Source: Lachnoclostridium edouardi
GTDB lineage: Bacteria; Bacillota; Clostridia; Lachnospirales; Lachnospiraceae
DNA: 64,000 nucleotides
NCBI RefSeq assembly: GCF_900240245.1
Contig: NZ_OESQ01000001.1
Span: 1,542,157 to 1,606,156, forward strand
Reading direction: 5' to 3'
Shown here one piece after another: positions 45,539 through 53,613 of this stretch. Position numbers and translations under genes: made by a program. The notes beneath the pieces were generated by a model, which was not told the origin of the DNA, searched no databases, and saw only the letters and a program-made list of their open reading frames with translations. Each line of letters begins with the position of its first letter. Within the stretch, counting starts at the first letter, position 1.

Positions 45539-46642
45539 TTATTCTTTCAATATACTGGCCAGCCTGTCTATTCTGGATACAGCAGACATTAACAATAAAT
45601 CTGCCACAGTTAAAGCTGCCATGGCCTCCACCACTACTACGGCTCTGGGCACAATAATAGGATCGTGTCGCCCTTTAATTTCTATTTCTGTTTCTTCTCC
45701 GTTGCATGTTACAGTTTCCTGTAAAGAAGCAATAGAAGGAGTAGGTTTAAAAGCTGCTCTGAATATAACAGGGCTTCCATCGCTCATGCCTCCTAAAATT
45801 CCTCCTGCATGGTTTGTCTTTTTACTTACTTTTCCATTTTCATCTATGCAGAACCCATCGTTATTTACAGAGCCTGAGGATCTGGCTGCCTCAAACCCGT
45901 CCCCTACCTCAAAGCCTTTTACAGCTCCAATAGAAAAAACAGCCTTTGCCAAATTAGCATCTAGCTTATGGAAAACAGGCTCTCCAACGCCGGCAGGCAT
46001 ATTGGTGATTATACATTCTACTACGCCTCCGGAGGAATCCTTTTTAGCCATCATTTCTTCCAGGTATTTCTCTGCCTTTTTAGCAGCTGCCTCATCCGGC
46101 ATATAAAGTCTGTTTGTATCGCGGACTGACAAGTTAAATGCTTCCGAGGATATGCTGATTGGGCCAATTGATTTTGTGTAGGCTGTCACCTGAATTCCCA
46201 GGCTGTCCAGCAGCTTTACAGCCACTGCTCCTGCCGCCACTCTGCCTATTGTTTCCCGGCCTGAAGATCTGCCTCCGCCTCTATAATCCCGAAACCCATA
46301 TTTTTTATCAAATGTATAATCTGCATGGCCGGGGCGATAAATATTCATAATATTCCCATAATCATGGGAGCGCTGATCCATATTTCTTATAACCATAGAA
46401 ATAGGCGTGCCTGTTGTCTTTCCCTGAAAAATTCCAGACAGGATTTCTACCTGATCTCCTTCCTGTCTGGCCGTTGTAAACTTGCTTTGTCCAGGTTTTC
46501 TTCTGTCTAAATATTTCTGAATATCCTCCTGACATAAGGGAATTCCTGCCGGGCAGCCGTCTACTACGACGCCTACGCCTGGTCCGTGGGATTCGCCCCA
46601 GGTGGATATTCTGAAAATTGTTCCCAATGATGATCCCGCCAT
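45539..46642 (-). CDS. aroC: Chorismate synthase
   Basis: This 367-residue enzyme shows the three AroC signatures: GESHGPGVGVVVDGCPAG at the N-terminus, YRGGGRSSGRETIGRVAAGA near residue 125 and RHDPIIVPRAVVVVEAM near the C-terminus. It converts EPSP to chorismate with reduced FMN, the last common step to aromatic amino acids. It begins one base after the stop of the lactonase gene, so the two are likely coupled. Confidence 0.97.
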   Translation of the reverse strand: MAGSSLGTIFRISTWGESHGPGVGVVVDGCPAGIPLCQEDIQKYLDRRKPGQSKFTTARQEGDQVEILSGIFQGKTTGTPISMVIRNMDQRSHDYGNIMNIYRPGHADYTFDKKYGFRDYRGGGRSSGRETIGRVAAGAVAVKLLDSLGIQVTAYTKSIGPISISSEAFNLSVRDTNRLYMPDEAAAKKAEKYLEEMMAKKDSSGGVVECIITNMPAGVGEPVFHKLDANLAKAVFSIGAVKGFEVGDGFEAARSSGSVNNDGFCIDENGKVSKKTNHAGGILGGMSDGSPVIFRAAFKPTPSIASLQETVTCNGEETEIEIKGRHDPIIVPRAVVVVEAMAALTVADLLLMSAVSRIDRLASILKE

Positions 46643-46643
46643 A

Positions 46644-47696
46644 TTATCTCACCTTCACAATCACGCAACTGTTAGGTTCATTAACAGATACGCTTCTTCC
46701 GTTCATAACCAGCAGACCCTTTTCATAGTCAATTGTAAAGAAGGAAATACTGCCGCTTTCGTGGTTAATGGAAGCCAGATGTTTATCATCCGGGAATATA
46801 GCCAAATCTTTAGGGTAGTCCCCGCTAATAGGCAGAGAACAAATCATTTCCAAAAGACCTGTTTTTTCATCTCTGTTATAAATGCTGACGCTGTTATCCC
46901 CTGCATTTCCGCAGAACAAATGCTTTTCATCAGGTGAAAATCTCATTGAGCAGGCAGCTGTCAGCTGGCTTCTCTTTTCCCCTGCAGTTGGAATAGACTG
47001 TATCTTTTCTATTTTAGGCTGTCTCTTTCCGTTTTCGTAAGTATATACGTCGATCACATTTTTCAATTCGTGGAGCAGATAAATAAACCTTCCGTCAGAG
47101 CTAAAGCGGAAGCACTTAGGGGCGGATTCTCTTTCACACCGCAGGGCATCCACTAATGTCAGCTGCTCGTCATGCTCGTTAAACCTGTAAATTTTCACCT
47201 GGTCAATTCCTAAGTCCGCCACCATTACATATTCCCCGTCTGGCGTCCTTCTGCTGCAACTTACATGAGGGCGGAAATTTCTTTCTGCCACGCTGCCTAA
47301 TCCTTTATGATACACTCCGTCTACAATTTCTCCTATGCTGCCGTCCTCCTTTAGTCTGAGCACTGTACATTTTCCATCATGGTATCCTGATACGAAAATA
47401 TACTTGTCCTGTGCATCTGTGGATAAATGGCAGCCTCTCATACCTTTAATGTTGGCTGTATTCAGCCGGGTAATGCTTCCGTTTTCATGGATTCTAAAGG
47501 ATACAACTCCTTCATCAGCAATAGAATACAAAGTTTTTCCATCACTGGAGGCAATTAAATATGAGGAGTTATTTACCGCTTCCTCGCACCGGGGAACGAA
47601 CAAACCTTTCTCCACATCTATGTCATAAACAGTGATTCCCTTGGCCTTCCCAGTGTAGGAGTAGGAGCCTACATATGCCACATATTTTCCTTTCAT
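46644..47696 (-). CDS. Lactonase family protein, 6-phosphogluconolactonase (Pgl/YbhE) type
   Basis: This 350-residue protein is a seven-bladed beta-propeller of the lactonase family, with repeated segments such as YVAYVGSYSYTGKAKGITVY, GCHLSTDAQDKYIFVSGYHD and LTAACSMRFSPDEKHLFCGN. E. coli YbhE of this family hydrolyses 6-phosphogluconolactone in the oxidative pentose phosphate pathway, and rpiB in the same run fits that. It leads the operon lactonase-aroC-rpiB-dehydrogenase. It may also act on other sugar lactones. Confidence 0.85.
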   Translation of the reverse strand: MKGKYVAYVGSYSYTGKAKGITVYDIDVEKGLFVPRCEEAVNNSSYLIASSDGKTLYSIADEGVVSFRIHENGSITRLNTANIKGMRGCHLSTDAQDKYIFVSGYHDGKCTVLRLKEDGSIGEIVDGVYHKGLGSVAERNFRPHVSCSRRTPDGEYVMVADLGIDQVKIYRFNEHDEQLTLVDALRCERESAPKCFRFSSDGRFIYLLHELKNVIDVYTYENGKRQPKIEKIQSIPTAGEKRSQLTAACSMRFSPDEKHLFCGNAGDNSVSIYNRDEKTGLLEMICSLPISGDYPKDLAIFPDDKHLASINHESGSISFFTIDYEKGLLVMNGRSVSVNEPNSCVIVKVR

Positions 47697-47846
47697 AATA
47701 CTGATATCCTCCTTAATTTCTGCTTTAACTCCCTAATTTGATAAACTAGACATATCATATCATAAAATATTAAAAAAATCTATAAATCCCTTGGCCCCGG
47801 CAGAGATTTCTTATATAATGAAAAAAACGCAGTTAAAGGAGAAAAA

Positions 47847-48206
47847 ATGGAAACTCTGGTAACAATTCTTCATCAAGTTGTGGAAGCTGCCATTACTTTA
47901 TTTGAATTCGCAGGAGTTATGGTAATTATCGCAGCCGGCATACGAGGTATCTGGGATTATCTGAGACGAAATCCAATGATTCGGCTGAACCTGGCCAACG
48001 GACTGGCTCTTGGATTGGAATTTAAACTGGGAAGCGAAATTCTCCGGACGGTTGTAGTGAGGGAATTAAATGAGCTGCTGATTGTAGGCGGAATCATTAT
48101 TTTAAGAGCCGCCCTTACCTTCTTAATCCACTGGGAGATCAAGGAGGAGCATAGTAAGGAGGTCCTGAAGGACTTAGAACAAAAGAATACCAAAAACAGG
48201 CACTAA
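47847..48206 (+). CDS. DUF1622 membrane protein
   Basis: This 119-residue protein has two or three membrane segments (AAITLFEFAGVMVIIAAGIRGI and LIVGGIIILRAALTFLIHW) with the conserved middle NLANGLALGLEFKLGSEILRTVV of DUF1622. The function of the family is unknown. It has an AAAGGAG site and its own promoter region divergent from the lactonase operon. A terminator follows directly. Confidence 0.9.
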   Translation: METLVTILHQVVEAAITLFEFAGVMVIIAAGIRGIWDYLRRNPMIRLNLANGLALGLEFKLGSEILRTVVVRELNELLIVGGIIILRAALTFLIHWEIKEEHSKEVLKDLEQKNTKNRH

Positions 48207-48224
48207 GTGCTCGTAACAAAAAAA

Positions 48225-48271
48225 GCAGGTATTTAACAGTAATATGAAATTCAAAACTGTTAAATACCTGC
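48225..48271. terminator. Bidirectional terminator
   Basis: GCAGGTATTTAACAGT (48225-48240) pairs perfectly with ACTGTTAAATACCTGC (48256-48271). It separates the DUF1622 gene from the converging helicase gene. Confidence 0.88.
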
Positions 48272-48279
48272 CTTTATTT

Positions 48280-49956
48280 TTATCTGTTCGCTTTTTCCAT
48301 GCGTACATTTTTACCGCGAATACGCACATTTTTCATGGCCTTTAACACTTCGTCGGCACAGTCGTCCGGAACGTCCACAAAGGTGTAATTGTCAAACATA
48401 TCAATACTGCCGATCAGGCTTCCCGGAACGCCTGACTCCCCGGCAATGGCTCCCATAATATCTCCGGGCCGGATATTCTGAGACTTTCCAATGTTGACAA
48501 ATAATCTTGTCATATTGCCTCTGTCTCTTCCCCGTCCGTATTCACGTCCTCCTCTGCGGCCGCCTCCATTTTGGCCTCTGCCTCTGGAGTTTTTGCCTCT
48601 TCCGTAGTCGTCTAAATCATCTAAAGATCTGGCGGGACGGAAATCTTCAATAGATTCCTCTGCATCCTCGCCCATTGCCATTTTTAACATGGCTGCCGCT
48701 AAATCCATAGAGGTAAAATCCTCTTCCAGAATTTTCTTTTCCAGCACATTGATTAAACCTGATAAATCACTGGTATTAATAATGTGGCTGACCTCTTCCA
48801 GAATCTTGTCAACCCGGATAGCCGTAATATCATCCAGGGAGGGCACGGCCTGAGGCACAATTTTTGTCTTACAGTATCTTTGAATATCTCTCAGCTTGTA
48901 GACTTCTTTTCCCACTACAAAACTAAAAGCCTTTCCTTCTCTTCCGGCGCGGCCTGTACGGCCGATTCTGTGCACATAATACTCATCATCCTGAGGAATA
49001 TCATAATTAAACACCGCTTCCACGTCATCTACGTCAATTCCCCTGGCAGCCACATCTGTAGCAATTAAAATTTCTGTGCGGCCGTTTCTAAAGCTGTTCA
49101 TTACTTTATCTCTCTGAGCCTGTTTTAAATCTCCGTGAAGTCCTTCTGCAAAATATCCTCTTCCCTGCAAGGCCTCCACCAGCTCGTCTACCTGTCGCTT
49201 TGTATTGCAGAATACAACAGAAAGCTTTGGAGCGTACATATCTAAAAGGCGGCACATAACCTCCACCTTATTTTTAGGCTTTACCTCATAATAATACTGA
49301 GCCACTTTAGGCACAGTCAGCTCTTTCTTTACAACCCGGACTGTCTCAGGCTCTTTCTGAAAGTTCTTGGCGATTCTGGCAATGGCCTCCGGCATAGTGG
49401 CGGAGAACATTACTGTCTGACGCTCCTCTGGCAGCTGGCTGAGTATGGTTTCCATGTCCTCCAAAAAGCCCATGTTTAACATTTCGTCAGCTTCATCCAA
49501 AATAACTGTGTGAACCTGGTCAAACTTTACAGTTTTCCTTCTCATGTGGTCCATTACACGGCCTGGAGTTCCAATAATAATCTGTGTGCCGTCCTTGAGT
49601 GAACGAATCTGCTTTCCAATTTCCTGGCCTCCGTAAATAGGCAGCACCTTTACTCCGTGCATATATTTTGCCAGGCGTCTGATCTCCTCTGCCACCTGAA
49701 TCGCCAGCTCTCTTGTGGGACAAAGGGCAATGGCCTGCAGCTTTTTATTTTTCGGGTCTACCTTCTGCAGCAGAGGAATGCCAAAAGCAGCTGTTTTTCC
49801 TGTTCCGGTCTGAGCCTGACCAATAATATCCTTCCCCTCCATCTGAAGCGGAATTGCCTTGGCCTGAATAGGGGAAGCCGCCTCAAATCCCATGTCCTTT
49901 ACTGCTTTTAATATTTTATCATTTAACTCTAACTCATCAAATCTGATTGTTTCCAT
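48280..49956 (-). CDS. DEAD-box ATP-dependent RNA helicase
   Basis: This 558-residue helicase has all core motifs: Q motif PIQAKAIPLQ, AQTGTGKTAAFGIP, PTRELAIQV, DEADEMLNMGF, SATMPE and HRIGRTGRAGREGKAF. A Gly/Arg-rich linker (RGRGQNGGGRRGGREYGRGR) leads to a C-terminal DbpA-type RNA-binding domain (TRLFVNIGKSQNIRPGDIMG). The layout resembles CsdA/DbpA proteins used for ribosome assembly and cold adaptation. A terminator-like hairpin in its long leader suggests attenuation. Confidence 0.95.
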   Translation of the reverse strand: METIRFDELELNDKILKAVKDMGFEAASPIQAKAIPLQMEGKDIIGQAQTGTGKTAAFGIPLLQKVDPKNKKLQAIALCPTRELAIQVAEEIRRLAKYMHGVKVLPIYGGQEIGKQIRSLKDGTQIIIGTPGRVMDHMRRKTVKFDQVHTVILDEADEMLNMGFLEDMETILSQLPEERQTVMFSATMPEAIARIAKNFQKEPETVRVVKKELTVPKVAQYYYEVKPKNKVEVMCRLLDMYAPKLSVVFCNTKRQVDELVEALQGRGYFAEGLHGDLKQAQRDKVMNSFRNGRTEILIATDVAARGIDVDDVEAVFNYDIPQDDEYYVHRIGRTGRAGREGKAFSFVVGKEVYKLRDIQRYCKTKIVPQAVPSLDDITAIRVDKILEEVSHIINTSDLSGLINVLEKKILEEDFTSMDLAAAMLKMAMGEDAEESIEDFRPARSLDDLDDYGRGKNSRGRGQNGGGRRGGREYGRGRDRGNMTRLFVNIGKSQNIRPGDIMGAIAGESGVPGSLIGSIDMFDNYTFVDVPDDCADEVLKAMKNVRIRGKNVRMEKANR

Positions 49957-50054
49957 TTAATATCCTTTCTTTATAAATAACCAGCCTGCGCCAATATCTA
50001 AATATCAAAAAGCCTGCAGTCTCCTTTGCATCAGCTTTAAAATAGGGTACAGGG

Positions 50055-50101
50055 CAAAAAATGAGAGGATAACAGGCACGTCTCAGGCCTTTCATCCTCT
50101 C
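50055..50101 (-). terminator. Attenuator-like hairpin in the helicase leader
   Basis: On the minus strand GAGAGGAT (50101-50094) pairs with ATCCTCTC (50070-50063), with an inner AGGC/GCCT stem, followed by ATTTTTTG. It lies about 100-145 bp upstream of the helicase start and on the same strand, so it would end transcripts before the gene unless it is opened. The rest of 49957-50293 holds the fragment at 50154 and no gene. Confidence 0.6.
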
Positions 50102-50153
50102 TTCTCGTACGGATACTAACTATAGCAGAAGTTTTTATTTATGTCAAGTTGTC

Positions 50154-50221
50154 GGGCAGAGAATTCAGATTGATGTAAAATTTGTTCCCTCTATCTGTCT
50201 GGTGAATCAGGCACAGGGACA
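50154..50221 (+). repeat. 68-bp orphan fragment of the IS481-type transposase
   Basis: This stretch matches 37289-37356 of the IS481 transposase with two differences and encodes RIQIDVKFVPSICLVNQAQG. Nothing of the IS is recognisable on either side. It is a remnant of a decayed copy or of a recombination event. Confidence 0.9.
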
Positions 50222-50293
50222 AAAAATGAAGGCGCCGTTCAATCATCTAAAACGACGATTTTGCGACACCCTCTTTTTCGATTAACGCTTTAG

Positions 50294-50629
50294 TTACATA
50301 AGGTCAGAAGTTTCACTGTTATCAATTTCGACTTGCTTTGTCTGAACCACTCCATCCACAACCCACTGCCCATCAGAATTTAAAACATAGCCGTCCTTTT
50401 CTCTGTCATGCCACATGAATCCAGTTCCATCAAAATAATAACATTCTGCAATACCATCTTTATTTCCATCTATCCATAGCCACTCATCGTGCGCCAGGCC
50501 TCCCATTCCTGTTTTGTCATATTGCCAGCCAATAGTAAGATCTAACCAATTGCCAGCAAAAGCGCTAAGTGAAAATGACGCAGTAAAAACTCCTGTCAAC
50601 AAAGCTGTTATAATTTTTTTACTTCTCAT
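50294..50629 (-). CDS. Small secreted wall-binding-repeat protein
   Basis: The start at 50629 (MRSKKIITALLTGVFTASFS) follows AAGGGGA and gives 111 residues. A signal peptide ends near SAFA, and two choline-binding-type repeats follow (DEWLWIDGNKDGIAECYYFD and DGYVLNSDGQWVVDGVVQT). It is homologous to the start of the decayed protein at 31522-32716 and has the same divergent HTH neighbour arrangement. It may be the truncated remnant of a longer protein, since it lacks a second domain. It is likely exported and bound to the wall. Confidence 0.75.
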   Translation of the reverse strand: MRSKKIITALLTGVFTASFSLSAFAGNWLDLTIGWQYDKTGMGGLAHDEWLWIDGNKDGIAECYYFDGTGFMWHDREKDGYVLNSDGQWVVDGVVQTKQVEIDNSETSDLM

Positions 50630-50697
50630 AATAATATCCCCTTTCTTATATATAACATCTATACTAAAAATTACCACATAGATTATAACACCTTTGT

Positions 50698-50717
50698 GCC
50701 TGTATTTTAATACAGGC
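50698..50717. promoter_or_regulatory. 20-bp perfect palindrome between divergent genes
   Basis: GCCTGTATTTTAATACAGGC lies between the wall-repeat gene and the HTH gene. It is a likely operator for the HTH protein, controlling itself and its neighbour. Confidence 0.65.
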
Positions 50718-50786
50718 TATAAATTTATACATCTTATTTTCACACACCTCTCTCTTTATAATCTCTATAAAAAAGCAGGTGATAAA

Positions 50787-50993
50787 ATGGGATATATCGA
50801 AATAAAGATAGAAGAATATCTTAAAGTAAATGGTGTGAGCAAAAACAAGATATGTCAAAACTGCGGGCTTCAAAGAACTCAGTTAAACAACTACTGTAAA
50901 AATAAGGTAAGCCGTGTGGACCTAAATATTATTGCTAGGCTATGCGAGTACCTGGGCTGTTCTGTTTCGGATTTACTGGAATATAAAAAATAA
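50787..50993 (+). CDS. Small XRE-family HTH regulator
   Basis: The start at 50787 (MGYIEIKIEEYLKVNGVSKN) follows AGGTG and gives 68 residues. The HTH reads SKNKICQNCGLQRTQLNNYCKNKVSRVDLN with the usual RLCEYLGCSVSDLLEYKK end. It is divergent from the wall-repeat gene with a palindrome between, as with the HTH at 35702 and its targets. A AAAGGGTGGT/ACCGCCCTTT hairpin (50992-51015) ends it. Confidence 0.85.
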   Translation: MGYIEIKIEEYLKVNGVSKNKICQNCGLQRTQLNNYCKNKVSRVDLNIIARLCEYLGCSVSDLLEYKK

Positions 50994-51146
50994 AGGGTGG
51001 TCTGTACCGCCCTTTCCTGCGCCTTGAACTTTTAATGATTAGAATAGTACATCACCTAAAATTTTGGTAGTATAAAGAATGATTTTGTTTTAATAAAACA
51101 GAAAAATCCCTGTAAATACAAGGATTCTTCAAGGTGTCTTTTTATT

Positions 51147-51836
51147 TTAAACTTTAAACCGGTACCCTACTCCCCAGATGGTTTCAATGTACTGCGGTTT
51201 GGCTGTGTTAAACTCGATCTTCTCTCTGATTTTCTTAATATGCACTGTAACAGTAGCAATATCTCCAATGGACTCCATATCCCAGATTTTGCTGAACAGC
51301 TCCTCCTTTGTAAATACATGGTTGGGGTTCTGAGCCAAGAATGTAAGCAGATCAAACTCCTTTGTGGTGAAGTTTTTCTCCTCCCCGTTTACCCACACTC
51401 TTCTGGCTGTTTTGTCAATCTTTAAGCCTCTGATCTCAATAATCTCATTCACTGGGATTCCGCTTCCAATAAGTCTTTCGTATCTGGCCAGGTGGGCCTT
51501 TACTCTTGCCACCATCTCGCTGGGACTGAAGGGCTTTGTTATGTAGTCGTCAGCGCCCAGACCCAAACCTCTGATCTTATTAATGTCTTCTTTTTTAGCG
51601 GAAACCATAATAATAGGCGTGTTCTTTTCCTCCCGGACTTTCCGGCAGATTTCAAAACCGTCCACTCCAGGAAGCATTAAGTCCAGGATGATCAGATTAA
51701 ACTCCTCATTTAAAGCCCGCTCCAGCCCTTCGCTTCCGTCATTTGCAATTTCAACCTGAAATCCGCTCAGCTCCAGATAATCCTTTTCCAGCTCTGCGAT
51801 GCTCTCCTCATCCTCTACAATTAAAATCTTACTCAT
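51147..51836 (-). CDS. OmpR/PhoB-type response regulator
   Basis: This 229-residue regulator has a receiver domain with the phosphorylated Asp in NLIILDLMLPGVDGFEI and the Lys in DDYITKPFSP. A winged-helix DNA-binding domain follows (KEFDLLTFLAQNPNHVFTKE and TVTVHIKKIREKIE). Its start overlaps the end of the sensor kinase gene by 8 bp. It has a terminator-like stem at about 51103-51125. The target is unknown; the surface protein gene upstream is a candidate. Confidence 0.95.
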   Translation of the reverse strand: MSKILIVEDEESIAELEKDYLELSGFQVEIANDGSEGLERALNEEFNLIILDLMLPGVDGFEICRKVREEKNTPIIMVSAKKEDINKIRGLGLGADDYITKPFSPSEMVARVKAHLARYERLIGSGIPVNEIIEIRGLKIDKTARRVWVNGEEKNFTTKEFDLLTFLAQNPNHVFTKEELFSKIWDMESIGDIATVTVHIKKIREKIEFNTAKPQYIETIWGVGYRFKV

Positions 51837-53325
51837 CCTGTATTACCTCCTGATATTTTCTCAGAACAAAGTGAATCTCTGTTCCAATACCTTCCTTGCT
51901 GGTAGCCCATATACGGCCTCCATGGTCTTCTATAATTTTTCTTACAATAGAAAGCCCGATTCCGCTTCCTCCCTGAGATGAATTTCTGGAGGAATCTGTG
52001 CGGTAAAATCTGTCAAAAATATTAGGCAGATCTTTTGCGGCAATGCCTTTTCCATTATCCTCAATTACTACCTGTATAAAATCTCCTACGTCCTGGATTC
52101 TGATATTGATAATTCCCCTTTTTTTGTCCATGTACTTTACAGAATTGCTGATAATATTGTTGATTACCCGCTTCATCTGCTCTGCATCTGCAATTACCAT
52201 TACGTCGTCGTCTACATAATTAAAATATCCCAGCTCAATTCCCCTGGCTTCCATATCCAGTCCAACTTCCTCTATACAATCTTTAAAGTAGCTGGCTACA
52301 TTAATTTTGCTGTATACATACGGGATTTTATTGGTGTCAATTTTAGAGTAAAATGTAAGCTCGTCAATTAATCTGTCCATATCATTAGCTTTATTATATA
52401 TGGTTCTGATATATTTATCCAGCTTTTCCGGCGAGGAAGCGACTCCGTCCATAATTCCCTCTACATATCCCTTAATTGCCGTAATAGGCGTTTTCAGGTC
52501 GTGGGAAATATTGCTGATCAGCTCTTTATTTTCCTTGTCATATTGAATCTTCTCCTCTGTGGACTCCTTCAGCCTCTGCCTCATCTCCTCAAAATCCTGG
52601 CATAGCTGCCCAATCTCATCTTCCTCCTCAACCTCTAAAGTAAACTCCAGGTTGCCGTCTCTAATATTCTTTGTGGCTTCCTGCAGCTTTCCAAGAGGCC
52701 TTAATATAGATCTGTAAACCCACATAGTCAAGGCGCAGCCAGTAAAAATCAATATCATAACGCCGGATAAAATCATCTCCCGCACCATAGACTGAACCTC
52801 TGGAATCAATTCGTCCACATTGGAAACAATGAACAAGCTTCCTTCCCCTTTATCAGGATATAAAAAGTCCATCTGCTTAATCAAATGCTGGCTGTCCCCG
52901 TCCAGGTACATACCGCCCTCTATATCCCCGCCTCCGCTTCCATATTCCAAAAGCTGGCCGCATATATTTCCCTGGGATTCATGCGTGCTTCCCATATATA
53001 TAATATCGTCGTTTTTCCTGACAATCATATACGCATACTTTGTAGACAGCCTTTCATTCAAGGTATCCAGATAAGCCTTATCTTCAAATGCCTGAGGCTT
53101 TTTGTCCATCTGCTGCCTGATCTCCTGCTGCATAGGCTTTGTCAGCCGGTTAAAAATCTGCAGGGAATTGCCTGAAAAAATATCCACAGATTCTGCTAAC
53201 CCATATGTTTTTCTGATTGATTTTGTCTGGTAATCGCTTAACCCCATAAATGCCATGTAAATCAGCAGCATCGGAACTACTGTTACTGTGAGAAAGGCTA
53301 CTGCCAGCCGTGTCCGTAATTTCAT
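51829..53325 (-). CDS. Sensor histidine kinase
   Basis: The start at 53325 (MKLRTRLAVAFLTVTVVPML) has AGGAG nine bases upstream and is preferred over the ATG six codons earlier. The 498-residue protein has two membrane segments around an extracellular sensor (about 30-185), a HAMP domain and the H-box NISHDLKTPITAIKGYVEGI. The kinase core has NNIISNSVKYM, DNGKGIAAKD and GSGIGLSIVRKIIEDHGG. It pairs with the overlapping response regulator. The signal is unknown. Confidence 0.95.
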   Translation of the reverse strand: MKLRTRLAVAFLTVTVVPMLLIYMAFMGLSDYQTKSIRKTYGLAESVDIFSGNSLQIFNRLTKPMQQEIRQQMDKKPQAFEDKAYLDTLNERLSTKYAYMIVRKNDDIIYMGSTHESQGNICGQLLEYGSGGGDIEGGMYLDGDSQHLIKQMDFLYPDKGEGSLFIVSNVDELIPEVQSMVREMILSGVMILIFTGCALTMWVYRSILRPLGKLQEATKNIRDGNLEFTLEVEEEDEIGQLCQDFEEMRQRLKESTEEKIQYDKENKELISNISHDLKTPITAIKGYVEGIMDGVASSPEKLDKYIRTIYNKANDMDRLIDELTFYSKIDTNKIPYVYSKINVASYFKDCIEEVGLDMEARGIELGYFNYVDDDVMVIADAEQMKRVINNIISNSVKYMDKKRGIINIRIQDVGDFIQVVIEDNGKGIAAKDLPNIFDRFYRTDSSRNSSQGGSGIGLSIVRKIIEDHGGRIWATSKEGIGTEIHFVLRKYQEVIQDE

Positions 53326-53561
53326 CTTTTCAATCTCCTGCATAAAAATATGATTTTATTATACCATAAGAACAGAGAGGAATTTATAAAACAATTCTAA
53401 ACTTTGATTTTTCACAAAATGGACAAACTTTTTTCACAAATTTCCAGTATACTGATACTCGAAAAGGAAATAATTTCTTTTCATATACACACTTTTCATT
53501 TCCGGCCAGCAGGACTCCCCATCTTGCTGGCTCTCCTTTTATAAATTGTTATTTGCGGCGC

Positions 53562-53611
53562 AAAAGACCTTCAGTCCATAAAATTTTATTTATGAACTGA
53601 AGGTCTTTTTT
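53562..53611. terminator. Terminator after the giant surface protein gene
   Basis: AAAAGACCTTCAGT (53562-53575) pairs perfectly with ACTGAAGGTCTTTT (53596-53609). A second stem GCCAGCA/TGCTGGC lies at about 53503-53530. The rest of 53344-53613 should carry the kinase promoter. Confidence 0.88.
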
Positions 53612-53613
53612 AC

